DNA from: Azospira oryzae
GTDB taxonomy: Bacteria; Pseudomonadota; Gammaproteobacteria; Burkholderiales; Rhodocyclaceae
DNA: 64,000 nucleotides
Assembly (NCBI RefSeq): GCF_004217225.1
Contig: NZ_SHKM01000001.1
Location: 1,030,137-1,094,136, forward strand
Direction: 5' to 3'
Positions 17,306-25,993 of this stretch are shown here, in pieces. Under the pieces are notes generated by a model. It was not told the DNA's origin. It ran no database searches and worked only from the letters and a program-made list of their open reading frames with translations. Made by a program: the position numbers and the translations under genes. Position 1 is the first letter of the stretch. Each line of letters opens with the position of its first letter.

Positions 17306-18376
17306 ATGGCCCATCTGGAACTGGCGGACGTGATGCAGCGCTACGGCGCCCACACGGTGGTGGACGGCATCGGTTTCCACATCGAGGCCGGCGTCATCGC
17401 CTGCCTGCTGGGCCCCTCGGGCTGCGGCAAGACCACCCTGCTGCGCTGTATCGCCGGTTTCGAGGACATCGCCGCCGGCAGCATCGCCCTCGACGGCGAA
17501 CTGGTGAGCCGCCCCGGCTTCAAGCTGGCGCCGGAACAGCGGCGCATCGGCATGGTCTTCCAGGACTACGCCCTCTTCCCCCACCTCACGGTGGCCGACA
17601 ACATCGCCTTCGGCTTGAAGACCAAGGGCGGCGAACGGCAGCAGCGGGTGGCAGCCATGCTTGACCTGGTGGGCCTCTCCGGCCAGGGCGAGAAGTATCC
17701 CCACGAGCTTTCCGGCGGCCAGCAGCAGCGCGTGGCCCTGGCCCGGGCCCTGGCCCCGGCGCCCCGCCTGGTGCTGCTGGACGAGCCCTTCTCCAACCTG
17801 GACGTGGATCTGCGGGAGCGACTCTCCCTGGAAGTGCGGGAGATTCTGAAGAAGGCCGGCACCACCGCCATCCTGGTCACCCACGACCAGCACGAAGCCT
17901 TCGCCATGGCCGACGAGATCGGCGTCATGCACGAGGGCCGCATCCAGCAATGGGATACGCCCTACAACCTCTACCACCAGCCGGCCAACCGCTTCGTCGC
18001 CGACTTCGTCGGCCAGGGCGTGTTCGTCCCCGGCACGGTGCTGGCCGGCAACCGGGTGCAGATGGAACTGGGCATCCTGGAATCCGGCGTACCCGTCGAA
18101 TGCAGCGCCGGCTGCGGCATCTGCGGCAAGGGCTGCGGCGTGGACATCCTGCTGCGTCCCGACGACGTGGTGCACGACGACAAGAGCCCCCTGCAGGCCG
18201 CGGTGGAACACAAGGCCTTCCGCGGCGCCGACATCTTGTACACCCTGCGCCTGGAAAGCGGCGCCCGGGTGCTGTCCCTGGTGCCCTCCCACCACAACCA
18301 CGCCCTCGGCGAAAAAATCGGCATCCGCCTCGACGTGGACCACGTGGTGGCCTTCAAGCGGACTCCGGCGGCCTGA
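17306..18376 (+). CDS. Iron-type ABC transporter ATPase (FbpC-like) with Cys cluster
   Basis: 356 residues. ATPase motifs in order: Walker A GPSGCGKT (about 37-44), Q-loop VFQDYALFPH, signature LSGGQQQ (about 133-139), Walker B LVLLDEP with the D-loop SNLD, and H-loop LVTHD. The C-terminal TOBE-like regulatory domain contains four cysteines in a tight C266-x3-C270-x2-C273-x3-C277 cluster, which could bind a metal or Fe-S centre and sense iron status. It energises the divergent permease. An extended frame upstream runs into the other gene; ATG 17306 starts exactly where the ABC domain's first strand begins. Confidence 0.9.
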   Translation: MAHLELADVMQRYGAHTVVDGIGFHIEAGVIACLLGPSGCGKTTLLRCIAGFEDIAAGSIALDGELVSRPGFKLAPEQRRIGMVFQDYALFPHLTVADNIAFGLKTKGGERQQRVAAMLDLVGLSGQGEKYPHELSGGQQQRVALARALAPAPRLVLLDEPFSNLDVDLRERLSLEVREILKKAGTTAILVTHDQHEAFAMADEIGVMHEGRIQQWDTPYNLYHQPANRFVADFVGQGVFVPGTVLAGNRVQMELGILESGVPVECSAGCGICGKGCGVDILLRPDDVVHDDKSPLQAAVEHKAFRGADILYTLRLESGARVLSLVPSHHNHALGEKIGIRLDVDHVVAFKRTPAA

Positions 18377-18530
18377 AAGAGGTCCGCGCCAGGCGTACCG
18401 ATAGGGAGCCGGACACTCCCGCCACGTTGTGGTTTCCCCCGTCTAGCCGGGCCGCCCGGGTCATGGTCAAATAGGCGCACCCGGGGCCTGCCCCTCCGCC
18501 AACCCCATGCCTGTTGCTGGACAGCAAACC

Positions 18531-20219
18531 ATGACATTCCTGCCGGACAGTTTCCGCAACCGTCTCGCCCTCCTCTTCGTCGGCCTCGCCCTGCTGGTGG
18601 GCCTGCCCACCTATCTCTACCTGGACCACGTCTATGCCGCCCGGCTGATCCGAGACCGGGGGGAAGCCCTGCGGGACCTGGCCTCCGCCGTGGCCGCCGT
18701 GCTCGGCGAAAACCTGCGGGAGCGGCAGCGGGAAATCGAACTGCTGGCCCAGACCCCCCTCTACCGCCGCGCCCCCCTGGACAGCCCCGACTTCCAGGCC
18801 AGCCTGGAGCGGGTGCAGGAATCCTATCCCCAGTATTCCTGGATCGGCCTGGCCGACCCCCAAGGCACGGTGCGGGCCGCCACCGGCAAGCTACTGGTGG
18901 GCAAGAGCGTGGCCCAGCGTCCCTGGTTCATCAACGGCCTGCAGGGTTCCTTCTTCGGCGACCTCCACGAAGCCCTGCTGCTGAGCAAGCTGCTGCCCCA
19001 AGCCGAAGGCCAGGGGCCGGTCCGCTTCATCGACTTCGCCTCGCCGGTATTCGACGAGAGCGGTCGGGTGCGCGGGGTCCTGGCTTCCCATGCCCACTGG
19101 CGCTGGGCCGCCGAAGTGGTCCAGGTGATGACGCCCCACGACGCCGAGAGCAACGCCCTGGACGTCTTCATCGTCAATCAGGACAACGTGGTGATCTACC
19201 CCGAAGGCCAGGAGAAAGCCCTGCTGGCCCCGGACAAGGCAGCCTTCAACTCCCGGGCCTACAGCACCGGCGGCTGGGGCGACGGCGTTTCCTACCTCAG
19301 CGCCACGGCCCAGGTGCGGGAAATCATTCCCGGCCAGCACCTGGGCTGGCGCATCGTCGTGCGCCAGCCCACGGCCCGCACCCTGGCCGATGTGAGGGAC
19401 CTGCAGCGGGTGGTGCTCCTGGCCCTGGTCGGTGCCACCGCCCTGTTCCTGGTGCTGGCCTGGTGGAGCGCCTCCCGTTTCAGCCGTCCCCTGGAACGCC
19501 TGGCCGCGCTGGCCCACCGCATCGAGGCGGGGGATGAAAAGACCCGGCTGGAAGTGACCGACGCGCCCCAGGAAATCCGCGGCCTGGCCGCGGCCCTGCA
19601 GGACATGGCCGACGCCCTGCTCAGCCACCAGGAGGCCCTGGCCCAGAGCAACGCCCAGCTGGAAGAGAAGGTGAGCGAGCGCACCGCCGCCCTGGCCCAG
19701 GCCAATGCGGAACTGCACCAGCTGGCCCGGCGGGACGCCCTCACCAGCCTGGCCAACCGCTTCGCCGCCAACGAGCGCCTGCAGGACGAATTCCTGCGCA
19801 TGAGGCGCCATGGCGGCAGCTACGGCCTGCTGATGCTGGACATCGACTTCTTCAAGCGCATCAACGACACCCTGGGCCATGCCGGCGGCGACGAAGTGCT
19901 GCGCCACGTAGCGGCGACGCTGCGTACCCTGGTGCGGGAGAGCGATTTCATCGCCCGGGTGGGCGGCGAGGAATTCATGGTCCTCCTGCCCGAAAGCAGC
20001 CTGGCCGACGCCGCCCGGGTGGGGGAGAAAATCCGCGCCGGCATCGCCGCCAGCCAGCCCCCCATCGACCGCCAGGTCACAGTCAGCGTCGGCGTCGCCC
20101 TGGCCACGCCGGAGCAGGAAGACATGGACCTGGCGGTGCGCCAGGCCGACACCCAGCTCTACCGGGCCAAGGAGGCAGGGCGCAACCGGGTCGCCGGCGG
20201 GCCGCAAAGCGCCGCCTGA
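18531..20219 (+). CDS. Diguanylate cyclase with dCache sensor and HAMP
   Basis: 562 residues. TM1 (about 8-28), a periplasmic double-Cache sensor region (about 35-290) with PWF and similar Cache hallmarks, TM2 (about 295-317), HAMP (about 318-370), a short coiled coil, then GGDEF. The active-site GGEEF is at 478-482 and the inhibitory I-site RESD lies 5 residues before it, so a catalytically active, product-inhibited c-di-GMP synthase is expected. An in-frame ATG at 18507 would add eight residues; neither start has a clear ribosome site. Ligand unknown; Cache domains often bind small organic acids or amino acids. Confidence 0.92.
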   Translation: MTFLPDSFRNRLALLFVGLALLVGLPTYLYLDHVYAARLIRDRGEALRDLASAVAAVLGENLRERQREIELLAQTPLYRRAPLDSPDFQASLERVQESYPQYSWIGLADPQGTVRAATGKLLVGKSVAQRPWFINGLQGSFFGDLHEALLLSKLLPQAEGQGPVRFIDFASPVFDESGRVRGVLASHAHWRWAAEVVQVMTPHDAESNALDVFIVNQDNVVIYPEGQEKALLAPDKAAFNSRAYSTGGWGDGVSYLSATAQVREIIPGQHLGWRIVVRQPTARTLADVRDLQRVVLLALVGATALFLVLAWWSASRFSRPLERLAALAHRIEAGDEKTRLEVTDAPQEIRGLAAALQDMADALLSHQEALAQSNAQLEEKVSERTAALAQANAELHQLARRDALTSLANRFAANERLQDEFLRMRRHGGSYGLLMLDIDFFKRINDTLGHAGGDEVLRHVAATLRTLVRESDFIARVGGEEFMVLLPESSLADAARVGEKIRAGIAASQPPIDRQVTVSVGVALATPEQEDMDLAVRQADTQLYRAKEAGRNRVAGGPQSAA

Positions 20220-20520
20220 AGCCCTGCCCATCGCGCCAGGGGCCAGGCTGGAAGCGGGCCCTGGCGCTAGCACCCTGCTCCGGGCCAGGGGTGGTCCGCA
20301 GCGGTGGGCATCAGGCCCAGTGCCCGCCCACGCTTCAGTGACAGGGCATGGACCCGGCGGATGCCCGTCCGGCGCGGCCCGGCGGGCAGGTGGTGAGAGA
20401 AGCAGCGCCAATTCCGCCCCGGCCGTCGACCGGCCGATTCGCCCTTTCCCCCGCCAGCCGTTAAACTCTCACCCCCGCCCGGGAACCCCATCGGTCAGCC
20501 CGGCACTGCAAAGGTCCGCC
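20220..20520. other. Intergenic region before the dbpA operon
   Basis: No gene. It contains a GC hairpin (GCGCCAGGG 20233-20241 with CCCTGGCGC 20259-20267) without a T-run, which may end the upstream transcript. A weak -10-like TAAACT (20462-20467) lies about 54 bases before the next ATG. Confidence 0.45.
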
Positions 20521-21009
20521 ATGAAACAGATCCACGACATCGACACCCTCCTCCTGCTCGCCCTGGGCATTGCCGCCAAACGCCGCCCGGCCGAACTGCT
20601 GGAGATCATGGCCGCCATCGATTTCCTGCAGGGCAACATCCCCAGCGAAGCCAAGCTGAGCGAAGCCTTCGCCCGCCTTTCCGGCCTGGGCCTGGTTCTG
20701 GCCGAGGACGGCGGTTTCCGCCTGAGCCCGGCGGCCGAGGAGATGGTCAGCAACCTGCCGAAGAAGGGCGAGGCCGAAGAGCGCCTCTTCCGCGTCAAGG
20801 ACAACCTGTCCACCTTCAAGCCCGAAGGCGAACACGCCGTGGTGACCGTGGCCGCCGACGACATCAAGGCCGCCATCCAGGCCCACCGGGAAGCCGGCAA
20901 GGGCGGCGCCAAGAACCTGCTGATGCCCAAGCCCAAGCCCGTGGAAGACAAGCCCCGCCCCGGCCAGCGCCAGCGCAAGCCGGCCCCCAAGGCCCGGCGC
21001 CGGAGCTGA
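20521..21009 (+). CDS. Unknown small protein with basic tail, paired with dbpA
   Basis: 162 residues, no signal or membrane segment. Residues 1-75 are helical with the rhythm of a winged-helix-like fold (a segment ending GLVLAEDGGFRLSPAAEE resembles recognition helix plus wing); this is pattern recognition only. Residues about 125-162 are a disordered Lys/Arg/Pro-rich tail suited to binding nucleic acid. Its stop lies 7 bases before the dbpA start, so the two are co-transcribed, suggesting a role with RNA or ribosome assembly. No named family recognised. The longer frame upstream has no initiation signals. Confidence 0.78.
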   Translation: MKQIHDIDTLLLLALGIAAKRRPAELLEIMAAIDFLQGNIPSEAKLSEAFARLSGLGLVLAEDGGFRLSPAAEEMVSNLPKKGEAEERLFRVKDNLSTFKPEGEHAVVTVAADDIKAAIQAHREAGKGGAKNLLMPKPKPVEDKPRPGQRQRKPAPKARRRS

Positions 21010-21016
21010 AGCACCC

Positions 21017-22438
21017 ATGAGCGATGCCCCCACTTCCCCCGATGCCGAGCTGAACGCCCCGGCCGACCTGTCCTTCGCCAGCCTGCCCCTTTCCGCCGGC
21101 CTGCTGGCCACCCTGGCACAGCTGGAATACCGCAGCATGACGGCCATCCAGGCCGCCAGCCTGCCCCTGGCCCTGGCCGGCCACGACCTCATCGCCCAGG
21201 GCAAGACCGGCAGCGGCAAGACCGCCGCCTTCGGCCTCACCCTGCTCAGCCGCCTCGACCCGCGCCGCCTGGAAATCCAGGCCCTGGTGCTGTGCCCCAC
21301 GCGGGAACTGTCGGAGCAGGTAACCCAGGAGCTGCGCCGCCTGGCCCGGGGCGAGGAGAACGTGCGCATCCTCACCCTCTGCGGCGGCAGCCCCATGAAG
21401 CCCCAGATCACCAGCCTGGAGAACGGCGCCCACATCGTGGTCGGCACTCCGGGCCGCCTCATGGACCACCTGGAACGGGGCAGCCTGAGCCTGGCCGCCC
21501 TCAACACCCTGGTGCTGGACGAGGCCGACCGCATGCTGGACATGGGCTTCCACGACGCCATCGCCTGGGTTGCCCGGCGCTGCCCGGCGGAACGCCAGAC
21601 CCTGCTCTTCTCCGCCACCTATCCGCCCGGCATCGCCGAACTGGCCCAGCGCTTCCTGCGCCAGCCGAAGGAAGTGAAGCTGGCGGAACAGCACGAAGGC
21701 AGCAAGATCCGCCAGCGCTTCTACGAGGTGAAACACGAGGAACGGCTGCAGGCCGTCTGCACCCTGCTCAAGCACTACCGCCCGGCCAGCACCCTGGCCT
21801 TCTGCAACACCAAGCAGCAGTGCCGGGACCTGGTGCAAGTGCTGCACGGCCAGGGCTTTTCCGCCCTGACCCTGAACGGGGACCTGGAACAACGGGAGCG
21901 GGACCAGGTGCTGATCCAGTTCGCCAACCGCAGCTGTTCCGTGCTGGTGGCCACCGACGTGGCCGCCCGGGGCCTGGACATCGCCCAGCTGGAAGCGGTG
22001 ATCAACGTGGACGTGACGCCGGACCCGGAAATCTACATCCACCGCATCGGCCGCACCGGCCGCGGCGACGAGGACGGCTGGGCCCTGAGCCTGTGCAGCC
22101 CGAGGGACCGGCGCCGGGTGGAGACCATCGCCCAGATGATGGGCATGGAACCGGAATGGCACACCCTGGGCAGCCTGCAGAGCGGCAACGAGGCGCCCCT
22201 GGTGCCGCCCATGGCCACCCTGCTGCTGCTCGGCGGGCGCAAGGACAAGCTGCGTCCCGGCGACGTCCTCGGCGCCCTCACCGGCGAAGCCGGCTTCGCC
22301 AAGGAACAGGTGGGCAAGATCACCGTCACCGAGCAGGTCACCTATGTGGCCGTGGCCCGCAACATCGCCCGGGAGGCGGTGCGCAAGCTGGCCAAGGTCA
22401 AGGGCAAGAGCGTCAAGACCCGCCTGCTGGAAGACTAG
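21017..22438 (+). CDS. dbpA: ATP-dependent RNA helicase DbpA
   Basis: 473 residues. DEAD-box motifs are all present: Q-motif region, GKTGSGKT (about 61-68), PTREL, TPGR, DEAD (about 169-172), SAT, and in the second RecA domain ARGLD and HRIGRTGR. The C-terminal about 75 residues (starting MATLLLLGGRKDKL) match the DbpA RNA-binding domain, which recognises 23S rRNA hairpin 92 during 50S subunit assembly. Its stop codon overlaps the convergent metallopeptidase stop in the palindrome CTAG. Confidence 0.94.
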   Translation: MSDAPTSPDAELNAPADLSFASLPLSAGLLATLAQLEYRSMTAIQAASLPLALAGHDLIAQGKTGSGKTAAFGLTLLSRLDPRRLEIQALVLCPTRELSEQVTQELRRLARGEENVRILTLCGGSPMKPQITSLENGAHIVVGTPGRLMDHLERGSLSLAALNTLVLDEADRMLDMGFHDAIAWVARRCPAERQTLLFSATYPPGIAELAQRFLRQPKEVKLAEQHEGSKIRQRFYEVKHEERLQAVCTLLKHYRPASTLAFCNTKQQCRDLVQVLHGQGFSALTLNGDLEQRERDQVLIQFANRSCSVLVATDVAARGLDIAQLEAVINVDVTPDPEIYIHRIGRTGRGDEDGWALSLCSPRDRRRVETIAQMMGMEPEWHTLGSLQSGNEAPLVPPMATLLLLGGRKDKLRPGDVLGALTGEAGFAKEQVGKITVTEQVTYVAVARNIAREAVRKLAKVKGKSVKTRLLED

Positions 22439-22992
22439 GCCGGCGGGGCTTCCCCCGGCGAGGAGGGCGAGGCGGCGGCCCACAGGGGGGCGCCGCCCTG
22501 CTCCAGGTAGCAGAGGTAGGTGCGCAGGTCGAATTCCAGCTGGTGGTAGTCCGCCTCCATGTGCCGGCACAGCTGGTAGAAGGCCTTGTCGTGCTGCCGC
22601 TCCTTGAGGTGGGCCAGTTCGTGGACCACGATCATGCGCAGAAAGGCCTCCGGCATCTCCCGGAACAGGGCCGAGACCCGGATCTCCCGCTTGGCCTTCA
22701 ACTTGCCGCCCTGGACCCGGGCCACCGTGGTGTGGGTGCCGAGGGCGTTGCGCAGGTCGTGCAGCTTGCTGTCGAAGGCCACCTTGCTCGGCGTTTCCGC
22801 ATTGCGCAGATGGCGCCCCTTCAACTCCAGCACGTAGTCGTACAGCGCCCGGTCGGTGCGCACCTCATGGGCCCGGGGATAGCGCTCCAGCAGCCAGGGC
22901 GCCAGCCGGCCCTGGCCGATCAGGTGCTGCACCCGGGCCGTCAGCTCGGCCGGATAGCCGGCCAGGTAATCCAAGGGTCGCTTGTTGGTCAT
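22435..22992 (-). CDS. YgjP/DUF45-type metallopeptidase domain protein
   Basis: 185 residues. The zinc motif HELAH (124-128) is followed by the KERQHDKAFY region that supplies the third ligand, as in the YgjP family (DUF45). The N-terminal part is a small alpha/beta domain; the C-terminus is a Pro/Ala-rich tail. Substrate unknown; some members have been linked to nucleotide pyrophosphate hydrolysis rather than proteolysis. It is the last gene of a minus-strand run (diguanylate cyclase, porin, this gene), starting 18 bases after the porin stop, and shares its terminal CTAG with dbpA on the other strand. Confidence 0.87.
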   Translation of the reverse strand: MTNKRPLDYLAGYPAELTARVQHLIGQGRLAPWLLERYPRAHEVRTDRALYDYVLELKGRHLRNAETPSKVAFDSKLHDLRNALGTHTTVARVQGGKLKAKREIRVSALFREMPEAFLRMIVVHELAHLKERQHDKAFYQLCRHMEADYHQLEFDLRTYLCYLEQGGAPLWAAASPSSPGEAPPA

Positions 22993-23010
22993 GGTGAAAA
23001 TTGAGGGCCG

Positions 23011-24351
23011 CTAGAAGTCGTAGCGCAGGCCCAGGGTGAGGAAGTGGTTGTCGTAGCGGGAATGGGCCGAGCTGCGCGCTTCCAGGTGCAGCCGGGCCGA
23101 GACCCGGGGCGTCAGCCGGGCCCGGTAGATGAGGCTGTTGGCGATGATGTCGGCGCCGGGCAGGATGGCCTCGTCGATGTCCATGCGGGCGTGGCCCAGC
23201 AGCAGGCTGTGCTCCGGCAGGCCGTAGGGGCCCAGGTCCAGCAGCAGGGTGGCCTTGCGCAGGCGGCTGCGGGCGATGGCCGACATGGCGTCGTTCTCGG
23301 CGTAGAGATAGGGCATCAGCACGAATTCCGGATAGCCGCCCCAGTTGCCGTAGGCCGTCACGGTGCGCTGGTCGCCGCCGAAGCGGTTGGCCATCAGGGC
23401 CAGGCTGAGGCCGCTGGGGGCATGGGCCAGGGTGCCCTTGAGGCCCGCCAGGCCGTAGCTGGCGTTGAGTCCGTGGCGGGCCAGGTAGTCGCGGAAGGCC
23501 CCCACCTCCGACACCCGGTAGGCCTGGCCGTCGATGAGGGCGGTAAAGCCCCGGCCCAGGGGCTGCTTGAAGCGGCCGTCGGCATAGACGGTCTGCAGGG
23601 TGTCGCGGCCGTAGTAGTGCCACAGCTGCAGCTTGTGCTCCGCCTCGTAGGCCACCCCCGTCATCCACACGCCCCGGTGGCCGACCACGGTGGAGGGGTC
23701 CAGGGTCTCGCCGTTGCGCGCATCCGGCCGGCCCCGGCCGTCCACCAGCAGGGAGGTGTAGGTCTGCTGGGACATGCTGCGGAAATCGGAAAAGCTCACC
23801 AGGCCGTCCAGGCCCGACATCTGGCCGACGTAGCCCAGGGTCAGGGTGGTGCCGGGCAGCTCCCGGCTGCTCAGCACGTAGGCGTCGAACAGGTTGGGGA
23901 TGATGCGGTATTCGTAGCTGTTGATGAGGGGCGACTGGATTTCCTGGCGCCCCAGGGTCAGGCGGCTGCGGCCCCGGCTGTAGATGAGCTGGGCCTCGCC
24001 CCACAGGGAATAGGGGCGCTTGTCCAGGCCGAACATGTAGGCGTCGGTCTGGCGCGGATTGTCCCGGGCCAGGCCCAGGTCCTGGGTGGTGTACCAGGCG
24101 GCCCGCAGGCGCCAGCCCCGGTAGTCGCCGCTCTCCAGGCCCAGCTTGCCGCCGAAGCCGGCGGTGTTCTGGTTCGGCCGGCCGCCCTTCTTGTCGTCGA
24201 AGACGTACATGGCCTTGCCGTAGCCGAAGAAGGTGGTGCCCGCCAGGGCCTCCGCCCCATCGTCCCCGGCCCGGCCCTGGACGGAGGCGCCCAGGAGGCA
24301 GGCCAGGCCCAGCAGGCGAAGGCAGCGCCCCACGCCAGCGCCTATTGCCAT
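23011..24351 (-). CDS. Outer-membrane porin, OprD-like
   Basis: 446 residues. A signal peptide (about 1-28) is followed by alternating amphipathic strands with regularly spaced Tyr/Trp and a C-terminal ...LRYDF ending in Phe, the outer-membrane beta-barrel insertion signal. The LTLGRQEI...NSYEYRIIPNLFDAY stretch is typical of OprD-family porins, which pass amino acids, peptides or small acids. The real gene starts at ATG 24351, overlapping the last 10 bases of the diguanylate cyclase gene; the much longer frame reading through that gene is an artefact. Co-transcription with a sensor cyclase suggests both respond to the same nutrient. Confidence 0.85.
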   Translation of the reverse strand: MAIGAGVGRCLRLLGLACLLGASVQGRAGDDGAEALAGTTFFGYGKAMYVFDDKKGGRPNQNTAGFGGKLGLESGDYRGWRLRAAWYTTQDLGLARDNPRQTDAYMFGLDKRPYSLWGEAQLIYSRGRSRLTLGRQEIQSPLINSYEYRIIPNLFDAYVLSSRELPGTTLTLGYVGQMSGLDGLVSFSDFRSMSQQTYTSLLVDGRGRPDARNGETLDPSTVVGHRGVWMTGVAYEAEHKLQLWHYYGRDTLQTVYADGRFKQPLGRGFTALIDGQAYRVSEVGAFRDYLARHGLNASYGLAGLKGTLAHAPSGLSLALMANRFGGDQRTVTAYGNWGGYPEFVLMPYLYAENDAMSAIARSRLRKATLLLDLGPYGLPEHSLLLGHARMDIDEAILPGADIIANSLIYRARLTPRVSARLHLEARSSAHSRYDNHFLTLGLRYDF

Positions 24352-25736
24352 TCCACCCGGTTGCGGCCCAGGTCCTTGGCCCGGTACAGGGCGGCATCGG
24401 CCCGGGCCACGATGTCCTTGGCCTGGTCGTCGGGACGGTAGGTGGCGACCCCGAAGCTGGCGGTCTTCTGCCGCACCACCGGAAACTCGTTGAGCTCGAA
24501 CACCCGGCGCAGGTCCTCGGCCAGCACCCGGGCCCCCGCCTCGTCCGTGTGGGGGCAGACCACCATGAATTCCTCGCCGCCCCAGCGGCCTGCCAGGTCC
24601 GTCTCCCGGGTGTGGCGCTGCAGCAGCCGGGCCACTTCCAGCAGCACCTGGTCTCCCGCCTGGTGGCCGTGGCAATCGTTCACCAGCTTGAAGTGGTCCA
24701 GGTCCAGCAGGATCAGGCTGAAGGGCTGGCCGAAACGCTGGGAGCGCTGGATTTCGCTTTCCAGCACCTCGTCCAGCTTCATGCGGTTGAACAGGCCGGT
24801 CAGCTTGTCGGTGACGGAAAGTCGCTCCAGCTCCCGGTTGAGGGCGCTCAGCTTGCGGTTGGAGTAGATGACCACGGCCAGGACGAAGGCGGCCACGGCC
24901 AGGCTCTTCCACAGCAGGCTGTAGTCGGTGTGCTGCTCCACCTTGATGGCCACGTGCCGGTTGGCGATGGCCTCCCGCTCCTGGGGCGTCACGGTGCGCA
25001 CGCCCTTGTCCAGGATGTCCCGCAGCAGGGGCTCGTCCTTGACCACGCCGATGCGCAGCTGGTTGGTGTAGGCGGGAATCTGGCCGGCGATCTTGAGGTT
25101 GAACAGGCCTTCCTTGCGGATGGCGTAGGCGGCGACGATGAGGGAGCGCACCGTCAGGTCGGCCCTGCGCTCGGAAACCAGGGAGACGGCCTCCGGCTCG
25201 CTGCCGGTGAGGATCACCCGCAGGTTGGGGAAGTCCTTGCGGATGCGCTCCTCCACCATGGTGCCCCGGGGCAGGGCCACGCTCTCGCCGCTGAGGCCGA
25301 GGAGGTCGCCGACGAAGGCGTGCTCCTCCCGGGTGACGATGATGTTGGGGTCGGTGAACACGGGAGCGGTGAAATTCAGCCAGCGGTCCCGTTCCGGACT
25401 CTGGTTGAGAAAGCTCATGAGCTGGCAGCGCCCGGCCTTGGCGGCGGCCAGGCTTTCGTCCCAGGTCCGCACCGGCAGCAGCTCGATGCGCAGGCCGACC
25501 CGCTGGGCCACCAGCTGCACCAGGTCGGCGCCGATACCCTCGTGCCGCCCCTGCTCGTTGATGCGCTCGAAGGGCTCCCAGTCCGGATCGACGCACATCT
25601 TCACCGACTGCACCCTGTCCAGGTAGGCCTGCTCGGCAGCCGTGAAGACGATGGACGCCGGCTCGGAGGCGACGCCGGGCAGCGGACTCAGGGAAAGGCA
25701 GGCGGCGCACAGGGCCAGGGCTGTCTTGAGGGACAT
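24342..25736 (-). CDS. Diguanylate cyclase with amino-acid-binding (SBP_bac_3) sensor
   Basis: 464 residues. Signal peptide/TM (about 1-24); periplasmic solute-binding domain of family 3 (about 30-255), starting VKMCVDPDWEPFE, the strand-loop typical of polar amino-acid binding proteins; TM helix (about 282-298); short linker; GGDEF with GGEEF at 386-390 and I-site RETD 9 residues earlier. The fusion should turn binding of an amino-acid-like ligand into c-di-GMP synthesis. The longer upstream frame is Arg/Ala-rich noise; the ATG at 25736 begins the signal peptide. It heads a three-gene run with the porin and metallopeptidase. Confidence 0.9.
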   Translation of the reverse strand: MSLKTALALCAACLSLSPLPGVASEPASIVFTAAEQAYLDRVQSVKMCVDPDWEPFERINEQGRHEGIGADLVQLVAQRVGLRIELLPVRTWDESLAAAKAGRCQLMSFLNQSPERDRWLNFTAPVFTDPNIIVTREEHAFVGDLLGLSGESVALPRGTMVEERIRKDFPNLRVILTGSEPEAVSLVSERRADLTVRSLIVAAYAIRKEGLFNLKIAGQIPAYTNQLRIGVVKDEPLLRDILDKGVRTVTPQEREAIANRHVAIKVEQHTDYSLLWKSLAVAAFVLAVVIYSNRKLSALNRELERLSVTDKLTGLFNRMKLDEVLESEIQRSQRFGQPFSLILLDLDHFKLVNDCHGHQAGDQVLLEVARLLQRHTRETDLAGRWGGEEFMVVCPHTDEAGARVLAEDLRRVFELNEFPVVRQKTASFGVATYRPDDQAKDIVARADAALYRAKDLGRNRVEWQ

Positions 25737-25993
25737 GGGGACTAGGCAGGTTGGAGGGATCGTCGCTGCCGATGCCCGGGCAGCCTGGGTTGCGGAAGGC
25801 GCCATGCCGATCACGGCACGGGCTCCGGCCCGTCTTCTTCTGTCGGCAGTATAACGGCCCGCCACCGCTGAATTGGCTCGACTATGTCACACCGCGGCGG
25901 GGGGCCGCTGCCCGGCCGGGCAGCCTGCCGCCTGCCGTTCCGGGCCGGAAACCGGGCGCCCGCCCCGGCTCTGGGGCGGGCGAAGGCCGGAGC

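Noticed and set aside
15488-18343. 951-codon minus-strand frame across the ABC genes
   Set aside because: Out-of-frame read of the real permease plus antisense of the ATPase; no initiation site or motifs.
24352-25710. Upstream extension of the porin frame through the cyclase gene
   Set aside because: The porin signal peptide begins at 24351; the extension is the cyclase gene read out of frame.
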